64,000 nt of DNA. Source: Zonotrichia leucophrys gambelii (taxonomy: Eukaryota > Chordata > Aves > Passeriformes > Passerellidae). The stretch covers positions 71,386,631 through 71,450,630 of the forward strand of contig NC_088172.1 in assembly GCF_028769735.1 (NCBI RefSeq), read 5' to 3'. The notes under the pieces were generated by a model. The model was not told the DNA's origin. It worked only from the letters and a program-made list of their open reading frames with translations, and searched no databases. Shown piece after piece: positions 54,354 through 64,000 of this stretch (positions are counted from its first letter, which is position 1; every line of letters begins with the position of its first letter). Made by a program: the position numbers and the translations under genes.

Positions 54354-54749
54354 GGGCACACTGCGGGCTGGCCATGCATGCACACCGCCGGGGCACACTG
54401 CGGGCTGGCATGCATGCACACCGCCGGGGCACACTGCGGGCTGGCCATGCCTGCACACCGCCAGGGCACACTGCGGGCTGGCCATGCATGCACACCGCCA
54501 GGGCACACTGCGGGCTGGCATGCATGCACACCTCCGGGGCACACTGCGGGCTGGCCATGCACACCGCCAGGGCACACCGCGGGCTGGCCATGCATGCACA
54601 CCGCCGGGGCACACTGCGGGCTGGCCATGCATGCACACCTCCAGGGCACACTGCGGGCTCGCCATGCATGCACACGTCCAGGGTACACTGCGGGCTGGCA
54701 TGCATGCACACCGCCGGGGCACACTGCGGGCTGCCCATGCACACCGCAC
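54354..54749. repeat. GC-rich minisatellite, about 11 units of 33-37 bp
   Basis: Units begin GGGCACACTGCGGGCTGG and continue CCATGCATGCACACCGCCG. Boundaries read as 54354, 54391, 54427, 54464, 54501, 54537, 54570, 54607, 54644, 54681 and 54717. Lengths are mainly 37 or 36 bp (one C missing in GGCCATG versus GGCATG), with one 33-bp unit and a degenerate last unit. Single-base variants alternate CCGCCG, CCGCCA, CCTCCG and CCTCCA. Because 37 is not a multiple of three and the unit lacks stops, long overlapping open frames appear on both strands (up to 311 codons on plus and 229 on minus); these are artefacts of periodicity. Confidence 0.95.
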
Positions 54750-57332
54750 CACACCGCCCGCCCCTGGCGCCACACATTGCCGCTCCTGCCCGATCAGCCA
54801 CAGGCCCACTCCTGTCCCGATCAGCTTTTCACGAGGACAAAACCTCTACAACTAGTAACACATTGCCCCAGTGGGGCATTTTAGTATAGTAAAATAGTAT
54901 ACTATTTAGCATAGTAAAGTGCTTTAGGGTAGGTTTTCCATCCCATCATTGGCAACAAACAGAAACTTCAAAACCTTTAATTATTTTACTTTGGAGCTAG
55001 AAGTTTATGGTCAACAAATGTGATAAAAGAAAGTTCAAAGACCTGTATTTTTAACCTTGCATTCAGTTTTTATCCTCCATCTATCTCAGTTATGTCTCCT
55101 GAAGCTGTTCAAGCATTCAGAAGTAGCACAGGCTTATGCACTGCAAAAAATAGAAATTAATATTGTCCAAAAATTGCTACTGCAGTGGCGAGTTTAGGCA
55201 CTCCGCATCTCTGAAACTGTGACCTGAATTTAACTTTACCAGTAGTAGACAAATCCTGAATAAAGAAGGGGGAATTTTCATAGTACTTCACTACGTTTCC
55301 TGCTCGGTTTGTAGAGAAGTATTTATTATTTTTATTAGGAACTTCAGCTTGTTTGGGCTACGAAGGAAACAATCCTGCCTAGTATTTTGTCATCTACCCT
55401 TCACAGTTTTGGTATGCAATATAATCTCCACAGAGTCAGATCAGATACTCTTTTCTGCCCTTGATCTAAATATTAACTCTGAACTTAGCTTAACACATTA
55501 GTTGAGAGAGCCATATAGACACTAGTGTACCAATAAGCTTCCTCCTAGAGTTCACATATGCTCTTCAATAATTTACTGACTTGATTTGGCATAAGGGGAT
55601 AGTGCCAGAAGCATTACAGTGAGATATGACAACCTTCCCTCTCATCTCAGCATTGCTATTTCTAGTACTCGAGGATGGTGTGCAGGGTGTGAGCTGGACT
55701 GAGTAACAGCTGAGGAGAAACAATAGCACTCTTCCCCTCAACTCCAAGACTAATTTGTCCCTAACTATTAAACAGAAATGTAAGCTATCCTAGAAGCTCA
55801 TTTGTTTCCAAGCAAAAAGCCCAACACCCTGGAGGGTGGCACAGCCTAGGAGTCAGCATGCCCTGCATCTTCCCTCACTGCAGCCCCTCTTCTGACGCCC
55901 ACTCCTGCCCACAGGGGTCTGAAAGGACCACAGCCGTGTGTACACAGGTCAAGGAGGAGGCCAGTCCCAACACACCAAACTTCCATAGAGCAGGCTACAT
56001 TCTTCCATCTAAACACTCCCACCTTCACTAACAACCACAGTTCGGATATCACAAACTTTTGATTGCATTTGAGGTTTACCACACATGCTGTAGTAAATCA
56101 AAATGACCACAGAATAACTAGACAGATACATATTATTTACACCTACACTCTGTTTAATGACACAACTGACTAGCCTGCAGTTAACATTTTCTCTTCTTCT
56201 AAGAACTAAAAATTAAGAGTGTGAGATTTTCAAAAATAAATAATTTTCAATTCCACTACAAAGCTTTTGCCTTCAAAAAAGACTTGGTTGTGACAAACAC
56301 TGGAATAAAACAAATACACTTGCATTTGTGCCCATAGCCACAGCTCTGTGTTTGCCCCGTAATACCAGTCATACAGATGCTCCAATTGTGGATGCAGCTA
56401 TTATTACAAAACATAGCACTGCAGTAATCATCTGAAAATAAAGTTGTACAGTGGCCAACAGTAAGTGGGTGACATTTGTTATGCTAACAAGGCTCAGATG
56501 CTATAGCTACATAACTTCTGTGCTTCAATAACACTATCGTGTTACAGTTAGGTAAAAATAATGATCTATTTTACAGTGGTGCAAAATGCAAATTATTTTG
56601 GTAAGTTTGTAATACCTCTGGATCTTTCAGAGATTTCAAGTACTGATTTTCTTTATATATAATGTACTTAAACATTAGAATATTTAATACAACATAGCTA
56701 GTGTATTAATTAATATATTTGGTTTTTTTTACACAGATTAAACAAGACTGAATGGTGAATGCATCACTGAGGAACAAGAATACTGGAACATTTTTTTTCT
56801 CTCCTGTAAAGTTAAAATTTTATTTTTAAACAGAAAATAAATACTGCTTGGACTTTAAAAGAAAACATACTGAGGACATAGCAACAGGACACTACAATCT
56901 TGTATATTTAAAACCAAACAATATGCATATTAAACAACACCCAAACGTCATCTTTCAATATATATGTGTGGAGTAGAAAAATTTCAACTGTAGCAGGCTC
57001 ACTGCAGTCTCAACTTCACTACAGTGATTCAACTTCATGAGCAGTAGTATCAAACAAGTAGTTCCTGTAATACTTTAGATTCCAGAATAAGAAGTCAAAG
57101 TGAAATAGAGAAGCAAAATGTCAAACCTAATGTAAATATGGTGAAGTCTCCAAATAAGTAAGCAAACCCTTAAAGCAGGTATAAAGGAATCTATACAACA
57201 TGCACTAGCAGATCTTGAAAGCATGTAAGCATCTAGACTACTACTTCATATTAACTCAAAACATTCAGCAGACAATCAGCCAAACTTTTCAAGACTTCAT
57301 TTTGATAACTTCAGTTCATTTGTGAAGGTTTA

Positions 57333-57906
57333 TGTCATGGCTCAATCCCAGTAGGCAGTTCCAGTACCACACAGCTGCTGGCTCACTGCCCACCCACCAC
57401 TGGGATGGGAAGAGAATTGGAAGTGCAAAAGCGCAAAAAACTCATGGGTTGAGATAAAGACAGCTTAATAAGGAAAAAGGAGTAGTATAAAAAGAAAAAC
57501 AAAACTCCTCAAAGAAAAACAAAACCAAACCACCACAAATGATGCAAAAATCCCACAACTGCTCATCAGCAGCCAACCAGCCAGTCCCAGAGAAGAGGCA
57601 GTGCTGGCAAACCTCTCCCCTTCCTCCCATGCTTTGCTGCTGAGCATGATGTGGTATGGTGTGGAACATTTCTTTGGGAAGTTGGGGTCAGCTGTCCCAG
57701 CTGTGTCCCCTCCCATCTCCTGTGCACCCCCAGACAACTGGGTGCTGGGGCAGCACGAGAAGCAGAAAAGGCCCCAACTCCAAATTGCTGTTTAGCAGTT
57801 CCTAAAACACCAGTGTGTTATCAAAACTATTTCATCACAAATCCATAACACAGTCCCATACAAACTCCTATGGAGAAAAGCAATTCTTTCCCTTTCTAAG
57901 GTAGCA
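57333..57906 (-). mobile_element. Solo LTR of an avian endogenous retrovirus
   Basis: The plus strand carries landmarks of a common avian ERV LTR family read in reverse: CACCCACCACTGGGATGGGA, AAACTCATGGGTTGAGATAA, AGACAGCTTAATAAGG, GTTGGGGTCAGCTGTCCCAG, CTGTGTCCCCTCCCATCTCC and GAAGCAGAAAAGGCCCCAAC. On the minus strand the element would start TGCTACC near 57906 and end CCATGACA at 57333, giving TG...CA ends and about 574 bp. No gag, pol or env sequence adjoins it, so it looks like a solo LTR. AAGGT occurs just outside both ends (57325-57329, 57908-57912) but slightly offset, so the target-site duplication is uncertain. Open frames at 57442-57848 are LTR shadows. Confidence 0.88.
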
Positions 57907-59707
57907 CAAGGTAACATCAGAAGTCAACTTGCAAGATAGCATCCTACCTTGCACACCAGAATTCACACAGCTTTAACCACCCTTAAGTACAGCTCTTTAA
58001 GAGATTAACCCTTTCTGATTATTCTGACATTTCAAAGAGAATTAGAACTTAGTTAAATACCATATTTTCTTTCAGCAGAATGTTTTCCCTAACAACTCAG
58101 TTTCCAGACTAACTCTATCCACGTTAGTTTATGCATTTCCAAGCCCCACTACTGTTGCCTGGTAAATAATTAAATGCAGAAACATTTTACTCCATGACAG
58201 CAACTGGAAGACTATTAAAAACATATAAAATACAAGATGCATTTACAGATCCTTTTGAATGTAACTCCACATGCACCAAATGTATTCAAGGATTTGTGAG
58301 ACAACACTTCTTTTAGGAAGTTGCATTTTTTTTTCTAGAAAAGAATACCAATATGTATCCTTTGGAGTTGTATTAATTCACGAATAAGAAGAATATTTGT
58401 TAGATTCACCACAGATTTACAATGTTTGCAAATATTTTCTAATGATAATACTTTGTAAGGCAGTGGAGTCATGAATTTCTATCTGGACCAACATTATAGT
58501 GACTCAAGACCTAACTAACTTGGTAAGTAAATCGTAAATGCAATAAATCTGTGAATTATTCCAAGCTTGAACTGCAGAGAGTGGAAGTACAAAACCACAA
58601 ACTTTTGCATATCTTCCTTCTCCACCTCTTTTCCAACATCAGTTCTTTCCACTACCCCAACTGTTATAGTTCTACCTTTTTAAATTCCACCTGTCTCCCT
58701 CATCATTCATTCAGTTCCTGTTTAACTGCCTAGTTCTCTCCCTTTTCTATACTCCTCCCTCCCTCCTTCAGATCCCATCCCTATTCCATTTAATTCAAAC
58801 AATCTCCTTCCAATGCACTGTCCAAGTTTGAGGGGAGAAGAAAGAGCCCAAAAGTCTGTCCTTGCTTTCAATCCTTACACCTGACAATACAGTTAAAAGA
58901 CTGCATGAAATCTTTCCTTACCTTCTCATGTATAAAAGCCCACTGATGGAAAAGCTTTTTCTTAAATCTCTACTGAACTTTTGCAAATATTTTTTGAATG
59001 GTTTATACCCTGGCCAACTATAAACAATGTCTATTTTGACAGATAATGTCATATCAGAAACTAAAGAGACAGCTGGTAAAAGCATTTAATGAATTCAGAT
59101 TCCCTACTGGTTATCGCCAAGTACAAAAGTCATCAATGTCAAAGTTAAATCTGAGGTACAGAGTTCACCAGAGTTTGTTTTTTTTAATCATGAACATTAA
59201 AATGTACTTAATACAAAACCCTTAAAGATAAAAAAAACCAAAACCACCTAAACTGGGGATTGCACTTTGTTGTTTTTACTTTGGTTTTAAATTGTCCAGA
59301 AGCAGCTGTAGTAGAAAGCACTACATGTTTAAAGTTCAGCAACAAAAATATCTGAATTGCTAAATTATCTCAACACTAGTCTAATTTGCTCCCTCTCTCA
59401 CACAGGAAAAGCTATTAAGGATGCAGGAGAAGAGTACAGCAATGATCATGGCAGGTGTGATGGCCTTTTTGCCCCTCAGCATACCATGCACATAAAGAAA
59501 CAAAACAGTAGAAGGAAGCACACTTCATCCACCCTCTTAAGACTTTTAACTGGTACATTTACCTATGTTTAAAGGTATACATGCTGAAGCACAAAAACTA
59601 GAACTCATCCTTAGCTTCAAGGAAGGTTTGATATAGAACAGACAGACAGAACCCAATAATTGTTGAAATAGCTTTTGGAGACAATGTAACTGAGTGATGC
59701 TAAATTT

Positions 59708-59736
59708 GCACCTGAAACATGCAGGTGCATGTTTCA
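59708..59736. repeat. Overlapping alternative hairpins
   Basis: TGCACCTG (59708-59715) can pair with CAGGTGCA (59722-59729), while TGAAACATGC (59713-59722) can pair with GCATGTTTCA (59727-59736). The two stems overlap and exclude each other. Confidence 0.7.
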
Positions 59737-60251
59737 CAAACAAGGTCCTGATCTACTCGCTAATACACAGAGAACTAAGCACCAGTGTACCCGCATGTTT
59801 GTCACACACAGCACAGCTCTACCAAAAACAACCACAACAGTGCCCCAATGGCCTAACCCACCACAATTTAGACAACTTCAGTTGCTGCTGGTTCTGTTGA
59901 CTTCATTGGTATTATGCTAGCAAAGTTTTTCATTGTGCTTACACATATGGATCATGCTTTCTGAGGCAAGTGTGTTAAAAATGTTACACTTTTAATAAGT
60001 ACTTTATAATTGCCACAGTGGTTCAGCAACAAACTTCAAGAAAAACCAGGCAAGCCCACAACCATACATTTACTCTCAGAGCATCAGCAATGTAACAGTG
60101 AAAGTCAACTCAGTTTTCATACAAAGACATTTTCATAGAACAGCACAAAATGATGTGAAATTAAATCCTGACGAACTTTTTATTGACAGAAAAAAATCCA
60201 TAACTATTATAAACAAAACTAGGTTGTTAAGGTTACGTACTGCACCTGAGG

Positions 60252-60280
60252 TATTCCATGGCTGAGGTAGCCATGGAATA
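60252..60280. repeat. Perfect 12-bp inverted repeat, 5-nt loop
   Basis: TATTCCATGGCT at 60252-60263 and AGCCATGGAATA at 60269-60280 are exact reverse complements around GAGGT. No further extension or flanking duplication is visible. Confidence 0.75.
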
Positions 60281-62130
60281 AACACTGTGCTCTTAAAAAG
60301 TAGAAGTAAGTTAATTGTAAGAACATTACATCACGAGCTAGGCCCTAGAGATCATATGGCAGAGGAGTAAACACATGCAGTCACACCCTAACAAGTAAAA
60401 CATTGTAAGTTTACACTCCTAGCTGGCAACAAACACCAAGAATTGTGTCATTTGCTTTCTGCTGGGACTCCTCTTCACCTTTTTTTTAAAAGTAGTTTCT
60501 TGTTGGTTCCTGCCCAAATCTGCCCAAGTAAAAGACTCATTATTGTAAATACAAGAAAAAATGTAGTAAGAAGAGAGTGCATAGAGAAGCACTGCTCATA
60601 AATGAGATCGTTAGAAGCATAAAATTTAAAAGGAAGCTTTTGACATAATTGCATCAGATTTCAAGAAAGTTAATTTGTAGCTCTGAAAAGTAAAGAGACT
60701 ATTTAAGACTAAGTGCACCCTCCCCATTACATTATGGGTTTAGTTACCAGGCATGATATAATGGAAGCAACTACGCACATGTTTGAATGCAGAAGCAAAA
60801 TCTTTAATCCAATGAAGTACAAAGCACAGCAATTTCTTCGAAAAAGTAAAAATGCCATAGATAAGAATGATAACTAAGAAGAGCTGTTCCCTAATATCAG
60901 ATAGTATAAACGAAGTTTTTATTAGAGAAGAAAAAAGTATGGAAATACCTTCTGGAATAATAAACAAGCAAACAGCAGAAAGAGTACACAGACCTAAAAT
61001 AAACGGCTGGATGTTACACCATGTGTATGCTATTTCTTTGTTGCATCCAGCAACAGAGGCTATAAACATCCCATGGACACAGTGCTAGAGTTTCTATGGA
61101 TATGGGAACAATCAAATCAACCAACTTAAACTAAGTTTACAAGCTCATACCAGAAGTCATCATCTTAATACCAAGTCAAATTGAAATTTTTGTAACAAAA
61201 ATTCCAAACAAGATAGTCCTTATTTTTCTCCACTAAGAATAGCAAATCAAAACAGTACAGAAGAAAAAAATTGCTACATTGGAAGCTTATTCAAATTAAT
61301 TTTTTTAAGTTTACTTTAGAGTTTCATTTGTCCTAAAATTATTTTTTGTGTGTGGTATCTTACTCTTTAAACATTTTTGCCAATAATTTTCTGATTAATT
61401 ATAAAAAACCAAGCTTCAAAATTATTCATATGCATGGCCAGTAACATCTCTTCATACATAAATAGCAAAAGAAAATATATGCACAAATGTAAATGCAACA
61501 TACAAAGTCACCTGGAAAAAATTTACTAATTCAAATTGCGAACAAATGTTACATACAAACAATGTTTAATATTTTACTCTATACTACAGGGATGGAAGAA
61601 AACAGAGAAATTATTAAATCTTGTACAGAGACAAATGTTCATCAGTAAAACTATCACTCTGTTTACACAAACAGAGGTTCAGAGAACTGGAAATGCCCAT
61701 GGCTTATAACATAAATGTATTTAATCCTGGATATATAATCCCTTCAGCATCACCATATAGCAGCTTCATTACATATAAAGAAGTCTGCCTTGTTAGTACT
61801 GTGCAATAAATTAAGCTAACTATCATTGATTACAATACCAACAACAAAAAAGCAATTGCTATATTACTAATTTAAGACTGTTAATCTTTGGGGCATATCT
61901 GTAAAACAGACACCACCTCTATTCCATTACCATTACCAGTGTATTTTTTTCACCAGCATACTGGTTTACCCCAGGTATTTCTGACCATGCTGAACTGTGC
62001 ACAACATTGGTAGTACATGCAGTTGTTCTTTGAAATGGTACAGAAGCAATGGGCCACTTTAGAAAGGTTATGTAACAGCGCTGCATCACATTATGGAATT
62101 TTAGTCAGATGGGTCTGTAGGTTTAGTTTG

Positions 62131-62175
62131 TGTTCATATATATGAACACACACACATGTGTGCATATGAACAAAA
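62131..62175. repeat. Palindrome and CA/TG repeat
   Basis: TGTTCATATATATGAACA at 62131-62148 is an 18-nt perfect palindrome, followed by a short CA/TG run and a third ATATGAACA-like copy ending at 62171. It looks like a microsatellite-derived palindrome. Confidence 0.65.
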
Positions 62176-63469
62176 AATAACCCAGAACATCATGACATTA
62201 TGGGAAACCCACTCATTAAAATCATCATTGAATTTGCTATAATAATACTCATATATCTTCTGCTACTGATAACAGCTAGGAAATGTACAAGTGGATTTTT
62301 GTCCTATTATTGTTAACAGTAGATCAGAAGCATAAAAATCACTGGGAAAAAGAAAGAGCTAGCAGACCCGTACCTTCAGAAAAAACATGCTAATGTCTCT
62401 TTGAAAAATATATTTCCTGAGTATTCAAATTTCTTCAGTCATATTCTAATTTCTCTGCATCACCACAGATGCGGATGAGAAAGAAACACATATCAAGATC
62501 AATTAAAAGAACTCTACTGTGGTCATAAGAAAAGGTGTTTGCTGTTGCACTGAACCTACAGAGAACACCAAGAATGCCTCCCTCGGGCAGCATCACTGAA
62601 GTGGCTAAAAGTAATTGAACAAGAAACACTGGTTTTGTCTGGAGACAGAAGGGTTACTTGGGGATACTACAAATTTGGGAAGAGTTAATTATGTTTGATA
62701 GATCATGAGGAACGGCACAAATGCAGAACACAAAGACTCAGAATAATCCTTCAACCAGGAAAAGCGGCATAGAGAGCATCACTGGCACTGACCGCAGGCA
62801 TTCCTTGTGCAAGCTTCCCTGGCTTGGCCTCCTGACAGGACCAACAGCACCACAGAAGCCACAGGAAGCTAAGAAATAAAAGATGCAGCTATGGAGAAAA
62901 AGGCAATGTTTTGATCTGCCTGGCACAGAGTGTGGTGCTCAGTAGCACACTGGAAGCCGTGAATGGAGAACACATCAAAACAAACCTGCAAGCAGGTCAC
63001 AGCCTCCTTCGCCCCACAAGCAACCCTCAGCTGCATTTCGCACGCCTGCTCCATTTAAAGCTTTCTGCATTAAATGCTGCTGCCAGAACCAAACAAGCAA
63101 TGAACTCATCCAGCTTGTCCATAAAAGCACACATACAAGAAGAAACATTCAAATTAACTTCTACTGTGATTTTTAATGATGATAGTGATAAAAAATATGC
63201 AGAACTGATGAGAATATCCGACAGTTTAACTGGGCAGCTGAAGAGACTGATTTAATTCTGTCTTGAGGTTAAATCAATATCAAAAAAAGGTCCTGTACTA
63301 CCAAGAACATTTATCATCAGATGTGCAAAAGCCTAGTTTGGGAGAAGTTTAAAGGAGTGGATGAGGTGATAAAGTTGAGGAGGAGTATCACACTGTGTAA
63401 ATGGCTTTTATCCAGTGACGCAATAAACGTGAAAATTCTCCCTGGGTGCGAGGCAGAGTAAACAGAAGA

Positions 63470-63680
63470 GGATTAACGCCACGGCTCACATCTCTACCTG
63501 AAGGCAGTGCCAGGGAAGGCGGCTGACCGCCCACACCGCTGCTGCAGGCAGCTGCCACCACGGCTTCGCACGGAGCAGAGGGAAAGCTGGCACAGCTGCT
63601 TGCTCACTTCTATCCCACAACAATCCCGAGCTGGACTCGCTCAGCATCCTGCTCCTCAGCGGCGTCTCAGCAAGCCAAGG
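63470..63680. other. Local CpG-richer stretch
   Basis: Sequence such as GGAAGGCGGCTGACCGCCCA, GGCTTCGCACGGAGC and CAGCGGCGTC is clearly richer in GC and CpG than its surroundings. Overlapping open frames on both strands (63486-63728 minus, 63507-63821 plus) come with the composition and have no recognisable domain. It might be a small intronic regulatory island; no promoter motif decides it. Confidence 0.45.
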
Positions 63681-64000
63681 CAGCTTTGGCCACCTGCCCA
63701 CTATCAGTTTCTCTGCAGCAGAAATCACTCCTGTGGCTCTCTAAGAAGTCAAACACTGCAGATAAACACAAGCACACACCTACCATTTCTCTCTCTAGTC
63801 AGCTTTTTATGGTGGGGTTAAAAATATATACATAAAAGGCAATTTTCATACCACCTTCAGCTTCATTCTAATAGTGAAAAATGTTTTCAAGATACATTTC
63901 TGACAAATGTGTAGTATGTAGCTTTATACTGCAAAGATCTTTCCACACAGAGCAAAGGGACATAATTGTGTAATGGAATTCTAAAAATCTTCACATCAGA

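Larger units (their letters stand above)
39384..64000 (-). other. CRIM1: CRIM1 intron upstream of exon A (partial)
   Basis: At least 24.6 kb of intron lies upstream of exon A and runs off the right edge. I looked for the preceding exon, which should encode the sequence leading to the RIEEEKPD junction in CRIM1, and did not find it. Contents listed separately are a CR1 3' end (39950-40030), A/C-rich tract (52481-52615), hairpin cluster (53944-54059), CpG-rich block and minisatellite (54230-54790), solo LTR (57333-57906), small hairpins (59708-59736, 60252-60280, 62131-62148) and a CpG-richer stretch (63470-63680). The remaining parts, notably 40030-52480, show only AT-rich unique-looking sequence. 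The longest non-repeat open frame (50323-50796, 157 codons) is unrecognised. Confidence 0.88.

Noticed and set aside
53954..54889. 311-codon plus-strand open frame, and 229-, 221-, 217- and 196-codon frames overlapping it
   Set aside because: All run through the 33-37 bp minisatellite, whose unit has no stop in most frames. Frames on both strands are open at once and the protein repeats simply mirror the DNA repeat.
57442..57848. Open frames of 64-90 codons on both strands
   Set aside because: They lie within the solo LTR and carry no retroviral coding similarity.
1..64000. A novel bacterial-type system, CRISPR array or operon
   Set aside because: The sequence is vertebrate intron and exon DNA; there are no spaced direct repeats with unique spacers and no dense coding.

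Overview
The window is vertebrate, almost certainly avian, genomic DNA. Four coding exons are recognisable, all on the minus strand, and all belong to one gene: the orthologue of CRIM1 (cysteine-rich motor neuron 1 / cysteine-rich transmembrane BMP regulator 1). The avian call rests on CR1 LINE fragments with the typical 3' end and on a solo endogenous-retrovirus LTR of a type common in birds. The protein fragments are close to human CRIM1 as I recall it. The species cannot be named from this sequence.

In transcript order (high to low coordinates) the layout is: a long upstream intron running off the right edge (39384-64000); exon A, 39141-39383 (first 12-cysteine module); an intron of 6.5 kb; exon B, 32520-32640 (first half of a second 12-cysteine module); an intron of 15.9 kb; exon C, 16459-16580 (second half of that module, with an RGD tripeptide); an intron of 12.7 kb; exon D, 3546-3728 (first VWC/chordin-type domain); and an intron running off the left edge (1-3545). 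From memory of the human gene these are about exons 3-6, encoding roughly residues 169-391 of about 1036. The signal peptide, IGFBP-like domain, antistasin repeats, later VWC domains, transmembrane segment and cytoplasmic tail lie outside the window. The joined exons stay in frame across three introns (phases 1, 2, 1).

The other 63.3 kb is AT-rich intron. It contains four CR1 LINE fragments, one solo LTR (57333-57906), an 11-unit GC-rich minisatellite of 33-37 bp units (54354-54749) next to a CpG-rich stretch and a 75-nt near-perfect hairpin, several short hairpins, a diverged intronic duplication beside the exon D acceptor, and homopolymer or A/C-rich tracts. No second gene, RNA gene or CRISPR array could be supported. 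Most open frames here are short and lack splice or domain support.

The most interesting signal is in the gene itself. Exon A and exons B+C encode two modules with identical spacing of all 12 cysteines, and both are exactly 243 nt with phase-1 boundaries. This points to an ancient tandem exon duplication in which only the second copy is split by an intron and only the second copy carries RGD.
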